54,764 nucleotides of DNA, from positions 1 to 54,764 of the forward strand of contig VGYC01000023.1 of assembly GCA_016873095.1 (NCBI GenBank). The letters run 5' to 3'. The notes beneath the pieces are model-generated. The model worked only from the letters and a program-made list of their open reading frames with translations. It ran no database searches and had not been told where the DNA came from. The stretch comes from Planctomycetota bacterium. Lineage in GTDB: Bacteria; Planctomycetota; Planctomycetia; Gemmatales; Gemmataceae. Below, piece after piece: positions 34,415 to 44,568 of this stretch. Position 1 is the stretch's first letter, and every line of letters starts with the position of its first letter. A program made the position numbers and the translations under genes.

Positions 34415-37400
34415 TCACTTGTCCCAGTCGCGGAACTGCGCCCGGAGTTCCTCCGTGGACACGATGATCTTCGGGATCGGATAGAACGATTCGACCAGGC
34501 GGACGAGGTCGGTGCGCGCGGTACGGACGCGCTGCACTTCCATGACGAGACGGCGGAGCCACACGGGCACATCCAGGCCGGCGCCGACGGGATTGTCGAT
34601 GAACGGTTGCAGTTCTCCCTCGAGTGGTGTCTGTGTCGCGCCCTTGCGGGCCTCATCCATCGCCGGTTCCACGCCCGAGACGAGGCGGTCGATCAGCAGC
34701 GGCTTGGTGAAGCGCTCCTTTAGGCGATCCGCAAGGGTACGCAGCACCATACCATGTTCCTTTTCCAGGCGGCGCAGCTCACCGATGTGTTCGTCGGCCA
34801 ACTCACGCGTCAAGCCTTGCACCTGCTCGCGCCACAGGTCGGCCGCGCGGCGTTGCCGGCGGGCCAGCACCTCGTGCACGAGTATCAGCGGCCGCAACTG
34901 CCAGGCGTTGCGTTCGTAGCTGAGCTTCAGACGCAGGAAGTCCAGAAGCTGGTGCAAGTTCTCGCCAAAATCCGATTGCGTCGTCGTGGCATTGAAGTCG
35001 CGATACTCCTCGTAGTTCTCGACGAGCGCCTGCAGGATGATATCCAGAGAGTTCTCGGCGTCTTCCTGCGCGATCCTGTGCTGCTCCAGGTCGTCCATGA
35101 GCTTGAGCGTGTGCAGCGGGTCAGGGTTCTCACGCAAATAGTTGAGGTATTGCTTGACGCCCTGATGCAGGATGCCGCGCAGGTTTCCCAGGGCGAGGAA
35201 GCGCGGCTGGAAGAGATCGTGTCCGTATTTCCTGATGAAGCTGCGCAGCCGATCCCAGGCTTCCGCCGAGTTGACCTGTTCAAGCACGCTCAGCCGTAGT
35301 GTCTTGCTATGCTGAATCCACAGGGCGAGAAACGGCTCGGTGACCGTCTCCAGCAGCGTGGCGATGTTCTCGGCATCGCTCTTGTCCCTGTCTTTCTTTT
35401 TCTTCTTGCTGGCGACAGCACCGTCCGTCAGCACCGAGTCGAGAAACGCTTCCACGGTGGCGCGGCAGGCTGCCTGGAAGAGATGATCGAATTCGGTGAT
35501 GCGCGGCCCCTGGAGTTGCTGGCTCTCCTCCATCTGCTGCGCGCTGCGGACCAGTTCGTAGGTCTCGCGGATCAGGCCGATGCGCGGCAAGTTCATCACC
35601 AGACCGCGCAGGATGATCTGTGCCAGGCTGGCTTGCAGGATCTGTCGGGGATGCCCCCCGGCCGCCAAAGGCGTGTACAGCAGCGGCTCGGAACGGAACG
35701 CCTCGATGAACGCCGGCAACGCCGCACGCGCCCGCGCGCCGTCACCCTTGGTCAATGCCTGCTCCAGTTCGAGGATCGCCGGCTCCCAGGCGGGGCGCTG
35801 CTCGGTCGCTGCGCTCGCTTCACCCAGGATTGCTTGCATGGCCCCGATGGCGAGGGTCGTGTCCATGCAAGCGCCGATGATCACGGTCAGCAGTCGCTCC
35901 TTCAAGAGCCGTCGGCGGTCGAACTCGACGACCGATTCATATGAACCGGACGGCTTCGGTACCTCGTGCTCATGTATCTTGTCCAGCAGCAAGAGCAGTT
36001 GCTGTTGATTGATCTTCGCGCGATCGCGCCATTCCTGAACCTTGTCGATGGCAAGCCCGGCGGGCAGGACGGCGGCGGGGCCGGCCAGGTGCCGGGCGGT
36101 GCGCGTCGCCAGATTCCAGAGCCGGGCGACGGTCGCCAGGAAACGCAGGCGCGTCTCCAGCTCCTCGCCGATCGCGGTCAGGTCGAAGTCCTTCTGCGGC
36201 ATGAAGTCGAGGACCTCGGCCTCCACGTCGTCGTCGGTGCTGTCCTCGTAAGTGACGTCCTCGTAGGCGGCCTCGTACGGATTGTCTTCTTCCTGCTCCT
36301 GTTGCCGGCCGCTGTCATCCGGGCCGATGGCGCCGACATCGAATGTTTCCGGCCGCGGAACATGCCAGAAATCCTCGGCGTTGGCTTCGAGGTAATCCAG
36401 AAACTTCGCGACCATTTCCAGACCGGCGCCGGCATCGGCGGCGTCGCTGGCGGTCGCCTGGTCCGGCGGCCCGCACACGCCCAGCATCCAGCGCAGCGCC
36501 AGCGAATGAAACGAATGATCCGCTTCTTCGAGCGACACGGTTGCGGCCTGGCCCACCCAGGTGACGAGCAGCGCCATGGCCGCCCGGTAATCCTCCTTGT
36601 GCAGGAGCGCATCGACGACGAGCGCGAACGACTTCGGCGACGTGAAGCTCTCCAGGTGCTCGCGCCAGAAAGCGAGATCCGAGCTGGCGGCGCCGCGCTC
36701 GCGCCAGCGGCCCAGCGCGCGGGCGACGTGTTCCGCCGAGGTCGTGGCCTCGCCGCCATGCACGCGCGGTACGCCGCTAACTTCATGCGTCGCGAACCGG
36801 TCCCACCAGTCGGCGAGCCGCTTCATCTGCTCCAGGCAATGGGCTTCGCCCTTGAAGTTCCCCTTGGCCGCCCCGTTGCTGAGCACCTGGAAATAAAGGC
36901 TGAAAAGCTGCGACATCACGGCGAGCAGCTCATCGATGCGATGATCGTGGACGCTGTCTTCCAGGGCGGCGAAACGCAGGTACTGCCCCTGGAAGCCGAG
37001 GATGTTCCAGGGGTCGACGACGGCGCCGCATTCAATGCCGCGGCGCAGATGTTCCTCGACCTCCGGCAGCAGCGCCGCCGCCTCGGCAAACGCGCCGCGC
37101 TCCACGTGCAGCCTTCCCAGGGCCAGCCGCAGGTGCATCTCCGCCAGCAGGCGAATCGACGCCACCGAAATGGTACGCGCCTGCCGCCGGCTCACATCGG
37201 GGTAACCCATCTCGGCCAGCAGCAGCGCCAGCTGTTTCTGCTGGAGCTGAAAGGCCCGCTGCTTCGCCAGGTAATTGTTCATGTATTGCCGGGCCGCGCC
37301 GAACGGCTGACGAGTGAGCTTCGCCTCCTGCCGCAGCCGGGCGGCATGCGTCTCCGGCAAGCGCTTGATCAGGCCGTTGTAAAACTCCTCGCGATACTTG

Positions 37401-38371
37401 GCGATGCGCGGCACCAGGCTCGACAGCGTCACCGACGAATCGTGCGTCTCCGGCCCGGAGCCGGACACCCCCGTCGCCATCAGGATCGTCCCCGCCAGCA
37501 CGCTCGCCGATTCAATGAACGCCTCGTCGGCGTCGATTTCGCCGCGCCCCTCGCCGGCCCGTTCCAGCAGGCCGTCGAGGATGAACTGGCGAGCAACATA
37601 GCGTCGATAGCGACCCTGGTTGTCGATGAGATGCGGGTCCCACTCGCCGAACACGTAGTTGGGCCGCTTGTCCGCCGGGTGGCCGAAATCGTAGCCGCGC
37701 GGATCCAGCGCCAGCTCGTCGAGCTGCTCCACGCTGAAGCAAGCTTCGTGCAGCAGATTCTGGTCCGTGTCCCCGAGGATTTCCAGAGCCTTCTCCACGA
37801 GCCGCTGATAGCGCCCCCAGGCGGCGCCGGCCCCCTTGATGAACAGCGGTATCGGCCGCAGACGCTCGTGCTCGTACGGTTCCCCCAGCGGCCGGCTCTC
37901 CAGCGTGGCGATGGGGCGATGCCCGACGTAGTCGTTCAGCCGCCGCAGCGCCCCCACGATGATGCGCTCGTCCTCATGCCATGGCCCGCGCTGGCCCAGC
38001 ACCGCCTCGAAGACGCGGGCCAGGAAGAACGGCTGCATGAGGTCGTTGTCGCTCTGGTGAAACAGCAGATCGGCATGGTGGCGGCGATACGCCGGCAGGA
38101 CCCCCTCGAAGACCAGTCGCAGCACGCCCTCCACCTGCTCCGTGTCGCGGAAAGCGCTGCTCTGACCCTCGCGCAGCACCACCAGCTCGGCCTGCAGCAG
38201 GTCGCGCAGCGCCTTCCACGGCTCGAACAGCCCGCGCTCGTGCAACGCCGACATGGCGTCGCTGAGCTGCTTCTGAAATCGCGCGTCGGCCCGGCCCTCC
38301 GAAAAATTGAGGTACCCCAGCAACGCCGGCAACGCCACCACCTTCTCCAACGCCGCTCGATGCTCGTCCAA
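34415..38371 (-). CDS. 1318-residue soluble orphan protein
   Basis: One intact frame from TTG 38371 (preceded by GAGGAGTGGGAG). No signal peptide, no membrane helix and no catalytic motif that I recognise. It is mostly helical in composition (LAEMHLRLALGRLHVERGAF, AEHVARALGRWRERG), resembling TPR-like or HEAT-like solenoids, with an acidic stretch near 690-725 (EQEEDN, YEDSTDDDVEAE) and a lysine run near 985 (KKKKKDRDK). Intact length and even codon use show it is expressed. Divergent from the kinase-NTPase gene, with 460 bases between. A cytoskeletal, scaffold or planctomycete-specific large protein is possible; no function can be given. Confidence 0.75.
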   Translation of the reverse strand: MDEHRAALEKVVALPALLGYLNFSEGRADARFQKQLSDAMSALHERGLFEPWKALRDLLQAELVVLREGQSSAFRDTEQVEGVLRLVFEGVLPAYRRHHADLLFHQSDNDLMQPFFLARVFEAVLGQRGPWHEDERIIVGALRRLNDYVGHRPIATLESRPLGEPYEHERLRPIPLFIKGAGAAWGRYQRLVEKALEILGDTDQNLLHEACFSVEQLDELALDPRGYDFGHPADKRPNYVFGEWDPHLIDNQGRYRRYVARQFILDGLLERAGEGRGEIDADEAFIESASVLAGTILMATGVSGSGPETHDSSVTLSSLVPRIAKYREEFYNGLIKRLPETHAARLRQEAKLTRQPFGAARQYMNNYLAKQRAFQLQQKQLALLLAEMGYPDVSRRQARTISVASIRLLAEMHLRLALGRLHVERGAFAEAAALLPEVEEHLRRGIECGAVVDPWNILGFQGQYLRFAALEDSVHDHRIDELLAVMSQLFSLYFQVLSNGAAKGNFKGEAHCLEQMKRLADWWDRFATHEVSGVPRVHGGEATTSAEHVARALGRWRERGAASSDLAFWREHLESFTSPKSFALVVDALLHKEDYRAAMALLVTWVGQAATVSLEEADHSFHSLALRWMLGVCGPPDQATASDAADAGAGLEMVAKFLDYLEANAEDFWHVPRPETFDVGAIGPDDSGRQQEQEEDNPYEAAYEDVTYEDSTDDDVEAEVLDFMPQKDFDLTAIGEELETRLRFLATVARLWNLATRTARHLAGPAAVLPAGLAIDKVQEWRDRAKINQQQLLLLLDKIHEHEVPKPSGSYESVVEFDRRRLLKERLLTVIIGACMDTTLAIGAMQAILGEASAATEQRPAWEPAILELEQALTKGDGARARAALPAFIEAFRSEPLLYTPLAAGGHPRQILQASLAQIILRGLVMNLPRIGLIRETYELVRSAQQMEESQQLQGPRITEFDHLFQAACRATVEAFLDSVLTDGAVASKKKKKDRDKSDAENIATLLETVTEPFLALWIQHSKTLRLSVLEQVNSAEAWDRLRSFIRKYGHDLFQPRFLALGNLRGILHQGVKQYLNYLRENPDPLHTLKLMDDLEQHRIAQEDAENSLDIILQALVENYEEYRDFNATTTQSDFGENLHQLLDFLRLKLSYERNAWQLRPLILVHEVLARRQRRAADLWREQVQGLTRELADEHIGELRRLEKEHGMVLRTLADRLKERFTKPLLIDRLVSGVEPAMDEARKGATQTPLEGELQPFIDNPVGAGLDVPVWLRRLVMEVQRVRTARTDLVRLVESFYPIPKIIVSTEELRAQFRDWDK

Positions 38372-38831
38372 CTCCCACTCCTCGCTGCCAGCGTTTCGCT
38401 TCCGGTGCCCCGCTCAATCCCCTGATTATAGCTTGATTGGACAGCGAGAAACGACATTCCTGCCCCGGGCCCGGCAGCAAATCCAGCGCTGCGCCGCGGC
38501 TTATCCAGGCCTTGCAACTTAAGTATCAACCAAGAAAGATGTTACGCCGCGGACCTCGCGCAGCCGCCGGGCCCGGCCTCCGGCCCACAGCCGGATCGAC
38601 GGCCGGGGAAGGACGCCATGCGTCCAGAACATTCGTCCAGGATTCGTCCAGATAACGACATACACCCCCTCGGCGCATCCCGACCTGGACGAATCGAGAG
38701 GGTCGAAAAATGGGGACACGACGCTGCGTCCGATGCCCCACCCGATCAAACTAGCTTGACCAGAAAATGCTTGCGAACCTCGCCAGGGTGTGGTTAACTA
38801 GCCGAATAGCGATCACCCGGAAACCACCCCC
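38372..38831. other. intergenic region with repeats
   Basis: Non-coding as far as I can see. It contains the second copy of the TGGACGAAT array (38618-38672, - strand) and, near 38706, AAAAATGGGGACACGAC, which is similar to the AAAAAGGGGACGCGAC at 42409 in a different repeat. Such sequences resemble REP elements linked with Y1 transposases. It separates the divergent 1318-residue and kinase genes, so promoters of both should lie here. Confidence 0.5.
38618..38672 (-). repeat. dispersed repeat with three tandem TGGACGAAT-like units, copy 2
   Basis: On the - strand: GGGGGTGTATGTC, then TGGACGAAT, TGGACGAAT and TGGACGCAT. The order and spacing match 19669-19721. It lies in the promoter region between two divergent genes. 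Confidence 0.6.
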
Positions 38832-41800
38832 ATGGCCGATTCCACTCGCCTGGTTGATCTTTTCATCCGCTGGCAGCAGCTACGCGAGCAGGGACAAGGC
38901 GTCACGCCCGAGGAACTGTGCCGCGACTGTCCGGAACTGGCCGAAGAGCTGAAGAAGCATGTCGACGCGATGGGTTCCTTGAACTCATTCGAGGGTGGGC
39001 AAATCACCAGGTCACTTGTTTCGCAACAAGAGCAGCAAGTGACCGTCTACCCTTTTCAGCCGCAATCCGATGTTCCCCTCATCAGTCGCTACCGGATCGA
39101 GAGCATTCTGGGCAAAGGGGCTTCGGCATCGTCTACTTGGCCCATGACGAGGAACTGAAACGGCGGGTCGCCATCAAGGTTCCGCGGACCCATCGTTATC
39201 GCGGCCCCAAGGATGCCGAGGCGTATCTGGTGGAGGCCCAGGTTCTCGCCGGGGTGGATCACCCGCATATCGTGCCGGTCTACGACGTCGGCCGTTCGGA
39301 CGATGGCCAGCCCTATGTCGTGTCCAAGTTCATCGAAGGTTGCAGCCTTGCCGACCGCATCAAGAAATCTCGCCTGGTGGTGCGGGAAGCGGTGGCGCTG
39401 GTGGCGAAGATGGCCGACGCCTTGCAATACGCCCATCAGCATCGCCTCGTCCACCGGGATGTCAAGCCGGGCAACATTCTCATCGACACCAGCAACAAGC
39501 CGTTCCTTGTCGATTTTGGCCTGGCCTTGAAGGAGGAAGATTTCGGCAAGGGCGGCGGGATCATGGGCACCCCCGCCTACATGAGCCCTGAACAGGCCAG
39601 CGGCGAAGGACATCTTGTCGATGGCCGCTCGGACATCTTCAGCTTGGGCGTGGTCCTGTACGAATTGCTGGTCGGTCGGCGTCCGTTTGAAGCTGACCCT
39701 GCTGACATCTTGCTGTCCCATGTTGCCACGCTGGATCCCCGTCCGCCTCGACAGATCGACCCCGCCATTCCCAGGGAACTGGAACGCATCACCCTCAAGG
39801 CCCTGGCGAAGAAAGCGACCGATCGTTTTGCCACGGCCCTGGATTTCGCCGACGACCTCAACCACTGGCTGCAACCGAAAGCGACAGCGGAAAAAACGCC
39901 AGCGCCGCTCAAGATCATTCCCAAGGGATTGCGCTCGTTCGATGCCGGCGATGCCGACTTTTTCCTGGAATTGCTGCCCGGTCCACGTGATCGGAACGGA
40001 CTGCCCGATACGCTGCGCTTCTGGAAGTACCGCCTGGAGGAAACAGTTGCCGAGCAGACGTTCCGGGTCGGCGTCATGTACGGACCATCCGGTTGCGGCA
40101 AATCGTCGTTCGTCAAGGCGGGGTTGCTGCCTCGACTTGCGAACTCGGTGCGGGTCGTGTACATCGAGTCCACGCCAGATGATACCGAAGCCCGTTTGCT
40201 GAAGGGCATCCTGAAAGCATGTCCCGAATTGTCCAATGACCTTTCCTTGCGTGAAGCCGTGGCCCATCTACGGCGGCAGGAGCGGCCACGGCACAAGCTC
40301 GTCCTCGTTCTCGACCAGTTCGAGCAATGGCTACACGGCAAGCAGGACCGGGAGAACGCAGACCTCGTGCAGGCCTTACGCCAATGCGATGGCGAACGGG
40401 TTCAGGCCATTGTCATGGTGCGCGATGATTTCTGGCTGGCCGTCAGCCGCTTCATGAAGAACCTGGAGATTCGTGTTCTTGAAGGTCAAAACTCGGCCCT
40501 GGTCGACCTCTTCGATCCCCGTCACGCCCGGAAAGTCCTGACTGCCTTCGGTCAAGCCTACGGCACCTTGCCGGAAAATCACGCGCCCGCCAAGGAGCAA
40601 GAAGCGTTTGTCGATCAAGCCGTCTCCAGTCTGTTCCCAGGAAGGCAAGATTATCTGCGTCCGCCTGGCCCTGTTTGCCGAGATGGTGAAGGGCAAGCCG
40701 TGGTCCCCGGGCACGCTCAAGGACGTTGGCGGCACGGAAGGCGTCGGCGTCACCTTTCTTGAGGAGACGTTCACCGCCACGACCGCCCCGCCGCAACATC
40801 GCCTTCACCAGAAAGCGGCCCAGGCGGTGCTGAAAGCCTTCTTGCCCGAAGCGGGTAGCGACATCAAGGGGCACATGCGCTCAGTCGAAGACCTCCGCGC
40901 CGCGAGTCGTTACGCGCATCGCCCGCGCGACTTCGAGGACCTCCGCCGCATCCTCGACAGCGAGCTTCGCTTGATCACGCCGACCGATCCGGAAGGAGCG
41001 GATGACCGTGGCGACAAGCAGCCTGCTTGTCAGCCCGACGAGCCCACAAGCAAGGCTGCTTGTGGCTACGAAAAAAACGACAGATACTACCAGCTTACCC
41101 ACGATTACCTCGTCCCTTCACTTCGCGACTGGCTGACGCGCAAGCAGAAGGAGACGCGGCGCGGCCGGGCCGAGTTGCTGCTGGCCGACCGGGCAGTGGT
41201 GTGGAAGGCTCGCCCGGAGAATCGGCAGTTGCCGTCGCTGCTTCAGTGGCTGCAGATTCGCTGGTGGACGCAGAAGAAGAACTGGACGCCGCAGCAGCAG
41301 AAGATGATGGGCCAGGCGAGCCGGTATCATGCCGTGCGAACCGCGATCACGGCCGTGCTGCTGGCCGTGGCGACGTTTACCGGCCTGACGATTCGGGATC
41401 AAGTTGTCGAGCAGCAGAAAGCAACCCTGGCCAAGGGCCTTGTCGATGCCCTTGTCAATGCAGACATGGCCCAGGTGCGAGCCATCGTGGACCAGATGGC
41501 CGATTACCGGCAATGGACCGATCAACACTTGCGTGACGAGAACGGCAAGGCCGCAGACAAGTCTCGTCAGCAACTGCACACCAGTCTGGCCCTGTTGCCG
41601 GTGGACCCCGCGCAGGTCGATTACCTGTACGGCCGGCTGCTCGATGCCGAACCGCAGCACGTGGCGGTGATTCGTGACTTCCTGGCGCCCCACAAGGATG
41701 AACTGTTGCCGAAGCTGTGGGTCGTGGTGGCAACACCCGCCAGGGGAAAGGAAGCGCAACGGCTGCGGGCCGCGGCTGCGCTGGCCAAGTACGATCCTGC

Positions 41801-42428
41801 CAACGCCAAGTGGGCCAAGGTTGCGTCCCTGGTGGTCAACGACCTCGTTCTGGAGAATCCGGTCTACCTGGGCCAGTGGAGCGAGGCGTATCGCCCTGTC
41901 CGGCAGGCGTTGCTGGCTCCGCTGTCTGTTTATTTCAAGGATCGCAGCCCGGAAAAAGCCGCCGAGCGCACGCTGGCGACCAACCTGCTGGCCGAATACG
42001 CCGCCGACAATTCACAGGTGCTCACCGATCTGCTGCTGGAGGCCGACGAAAGGCAGTATGCCCGCTTGTTTCCGCTGCTGGCGGGACGCGATGTGGATTG
42101 CCTTCCCTGGCTGGCCGAGGAGATCGCCAAAAAAGCAAGAGTGGCGGCGATCAGGGACAAGATGGTGTTCGAGACACAGGGAATGATTGCCGACGATGAT
42201 GCGAAGGTCAAGCCGTTGCAGGGCTCGGCGATGCCCGCCAAACGCTACGAGGTTCGCTTGCAAGGCGGCAAGAACTATGAGTTGACGATGGACAGCAAGG
42301 AACTGGACTCATTTCTGCTGCTGCAAGACAAGGCGGGCAACGAGCTGGCTTGGAATGATGATGGCGGCGGCCAACTGAATTCGCTCTTGCTCTACACTCC
42401 ACGGCGCGAAAAAGGGGACGCGACTTGA
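38832..42428 (+). CDS. Ser/Thr kinase fused to nSTAND-like NTPase, broken by two homopolymer frameshifts
   Basis: About 1198 residues if two shifts are corrected: one G missing in the G run 39117-39120, where GKG-GFGIVYLA is restored, and one C too many in 40636-40638, where LFQEGKIICVRLALF is restored. Both restore motifs exactly. Domains: N-terminal helical part (1-80); kinase about 83-340 (VAIKVP, HRDVKPGNIL, DFGLA, MSPEQ); nSTAND-type P-loop NTPase (GPSGCGKSS near 419, LVLVLDQFEQWL near 492); one membrane helix near 836-854; and a C-terminal repeat-like and pre-peptidase-like region (FLLLQDKAGNELAWNDDGG). The 3' end lies inside a dispersed repeat, so the last codons (REKGDAT) are repeat-derived and the final domain is cut short. 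Kinase-STAND fusions act in signal or conflict sensing. Confidence 0.75.
41008..41070 (+). repeat. two-hairpin dispersed repeat, copy 3, in frame inside the kinase gene
   Basis: GTGGCGACAAGC starts and GGCTACG ends the unit, as in the other copies. Hairpins are ACAAGCA-GCC-TGCTTGT and CCACAAGCA-AGGC-TGCTTGTGG. The CT/AG core of the other copies is changed to CA/TG on both arms, so pairing is kept. The 63 bases are a multiple of three and code for GDKQPACQPDEPTSKAACGY without a stop. Confidence 0.75.
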
Positions 42429-42508
42429 CGCGACTCGTTTTAAAAAATCGCCAGCGATCAAACGGTCAGCGATCTGCACGCACGGAATCGCGATTCCGTG
42501 CTACATCA
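42404..42508 (+). repeat. flanking direct repeat, copy A
   Basis: About 105 bases from GCGCGAAAAAGGGGACGCGA to GTGCTACATCA, matching 45206-45308 in the same direction. It contains a perfect 22-base palindrome at 42480-42501 (GCACGGAATCG with its complement). It overlaps the last codons of the kinase-NTPase gene and the leader of the next kinase. Confidence 0.7.
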
Positions 42509-42656
42509 AGGTTGCCCCATTTCGTTGTGCGAAATGTCCGGCCGCCTGCCAAGCCGCTCGGCGTGAGTGTCGAACGCGCGTGTGGGGATATCTTTTTGAG
42601 GATTCTTGTTGACCTGCCCGAAATCGCTGTCAACAATGGCGCCAGGAGTCGCCGTT

Positions 42657-44507
42657 ATGGTTGCCCGTCGTCCCGAATCTGAGCATCCGCTGAATGGCAT
42701 GAGCCCGTCCTCCTTCTCGCATCGTGCCACACCGTTCATGCTGCCTGGGCACGAAGAAGAGCCGACGACGTCACCGACAAATGCCGACATTGCGGGGTCA
42801 ACCGCGGAACCGGCGCTCGAAGCGCCGCTTCCACCGTTTGGCAGATTCGAGTTGCTGGCCAGAGTGGCGCAAGGCGGCATGGGGATCGTCTACAGAGCAC
42901 GTGATACTGGTCTCAATCGAATCGTTGCCCTGAAGGTCATGCGCTCGGGAGATCTAGCCGGCCCCGACGAGATCCTCCGCTTCCAGCGCGAGGCACAAGC
43001 GGGCGGCACGGTGTTTCACCCCAACATCGTGCCGATCTTCGAAGTGGGCCAGCATTCCGGCCAGCCGTACTTCACCATGCCTTTTGTCGCGGGCGGGTCC
43101 CTTCGAAATCACCTGGCTCGACTGGGCAATGACCCAACCACCTCTGTCGCCCTGATGATCAAGATCGCCCGAGGTGTTCAGCACGCCCACGATCAAGGAA
43201 TTCTCCACCGCGATCTCAAGCCGAGCAACATCTTGCTAGGCGACAATGGCGAGCCGCTCGTCGCGGACTTCGGGCTAGCCAAGCTGGCCGATAGCAGCCT
43301 CGATCTCACCCAGCCCGGTCAGCAACTTGGCACCCCGGCCTACATGGCGCCCGAACAGGTAGCCGGCCAAGTTGACCGTATCAGCAGCCGCACCGATGTC
43401 TGGGCTTTGGGGGTCATCCTCTATGAAATGCTGACGGGCAAGCTGCCCTTTTGCGGTGGAACGAAGGAAGAGGTTTTTCGTGCGGTCCTGCGCGACGAAC
43501 CTCCCGCGCTTCGGTCGCTCGTCCGGACACTGGACCGGTCGCTGGAAACGATTGTGCTCAAGTGTTTGGAGAAGGAGCCGAAAGTCTGCTGCAAGTCCGC
43601 GGGAGAACTGGCAGATGACTTGCAGCAGTGGCTGGCAGGCAAACGCATTCGCCCCACAGGCCTTTTCAAGACCCTGCGGCGCACGTGCCGGCGCCATCCA
43701 GTCTTGAGTCGCAGCCTTGTCCTTGCCGGCGTCACCGCCATCTTTCTGCTTGCCCTGCTGCCTTGGGTTTTCCGGCCCGATCCCATGAAGGTGACTGCGG
43801 ACAGGTTGGCCAGCGGTGAAGCGGTCACTTTCATCGGCGAAAACGGTCGCCCGCTGGCTTACCGGTTCAGTACCGGAGAGGACTCGGGGCGGGTATCCCT
43901 TAGTCACGATAATCATTTCTCGGTCGACTCCTGGAAGCTTTCTCTCGTGGAACTGGTGCAGAACCCCTGTCGCAGCTTCTTTTTCCAGGTCACGATGCGC
44001 CACGATCAGAGCGACTACAATGCCCGGGTTGGTTTGTACCTGTTTCACCAACAGCAGGATGGCGCCCGGGGTCGCCTCGACTTCCTTTACCAGTTTACAT
44101 TCAACGATTTGAAAGATCCGGCGGACCTTATCAAGATGAACAATCCGAAGTTTCAAGGAAAAGGAACCCACGCAACACTTCAGCCATTGTTTCATCTGGA
44201 TGCGCCGGGCGATCCCGAGGTCTACTTGCCGGCACTCACCTCCAGCCAGCATCCTCTGGCTCCAGGGAAATGGCGAACCTTGAAGGTGGAAGTCACTCCC
44301 CAGAAGGTCCGGGGATTCTGGGACGGACAATCCATCGGAGAATTGGAATGGGAAAGAATTGAAAGCGAGACGACTCGATTGAATCCTGCGATCACCAAGC
44401 TCGGCGCCCAGAGTTTCATGGATCCACGCAAGGGATCCGGCCTGGGCTTGCTGGTCCAGCGAGGTGCCGCGTCTTTCAAGAATGTCGTCGTGCAACCACT
44501 GGACTGA
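42657..44507 (+). CDS. transmembrane Ser/Thr protein kinase
   Basis: 616 residues from ATG 42657, eight bases after AGGAG; longer in-frame starts upstream are less likely. Kinase domain about 60-330: GGMGIVYRARD, ALKVM, HRDLKPSNILL, VADFGLAKL, GTPAYMAPEQ and DVWALGVILYEMLTG, all catalytic residues kept. One membrane helix near 352-372 (LVLAGVTAIFLLALLPWVF). The outer part (375-616) has HPLAPGKWRTLKVEVTP and VRGFWDGQSIGELEWE, resembling the lectin-like/DUF1080 fold, so it may sense or bind a carbohydrate. It lies between the two copies of a direct repeat. Confidence 0.88.
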   Translation: MVARRPESEHPLNGMSPSSFSHRATPFMLPGHEEEPTTSPTNADIAGSTAEPALEAPLPPFGRFELLARVAQGGMGIVYRARDTGLNRIVALKVMRSGDLAGPDEILRFQREAQAGGTVFHPNIVPIFEVGQHSGQPYFTMPFVAGGSLRNHLARLGNDPTTSVALMIKIARGVQHAHDQGILHRDLKPSNILLGDNGEPLVADFGLAKLADSSLDLTQPGQQLGTPAYMAPEQVAGQVDRISSRTDVWALGVILYEMLTGKLPFCGGTKEEVFRAVLRDEPPALRSLVRTLDRSLETIVLKCLEKEPKVCCKSAGELADDLQQWLAGKRIRPTGLFKTLRRTCRRHPVLSRSLVLAGVTAIFLLALLPWVFRPDPMKVTADRLASGEAVTFIGENGRPLAYRFSTGEDSGRVSLSHDNHFSVDSWKLSLVELVQNPCRSFFFQVTMRHDQSDYNARVGLYLFHQQQDGARGRLDFLYQFTFNDLKDPADLIKMNNPKFQGKGTHATLQPLFHLDAPGDPEVYLPALTSSQHPLAPGKWRTLKVEVTPQKVRGFWDGQSIGELEWERIESETTRLNPAITKLGAQSFMDPRKGSGLGLLVQRGAASFKNVVVQPLD

Positions 44508-44568
44508 ACGCAATCGCCCAGCGACTGCCTGAATAGAAGAGTCCCTTCAACCGAAAGGAAGGAGCGGC

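Noticed and set aside
35966-38425. 819-codon + strand frame opposite the 1318-residue gene
   Set aside because: Antisense shadow in GC-rich DNA; Arg/Gln/His-rich without motifs.
39111-39121. Programmed -1 frameshift at AAAGGGG
   Set aside because: The heptamer is not in the slippery register relative to the codons (AAA GGG GCT), and the change is a simple G-run length difference.
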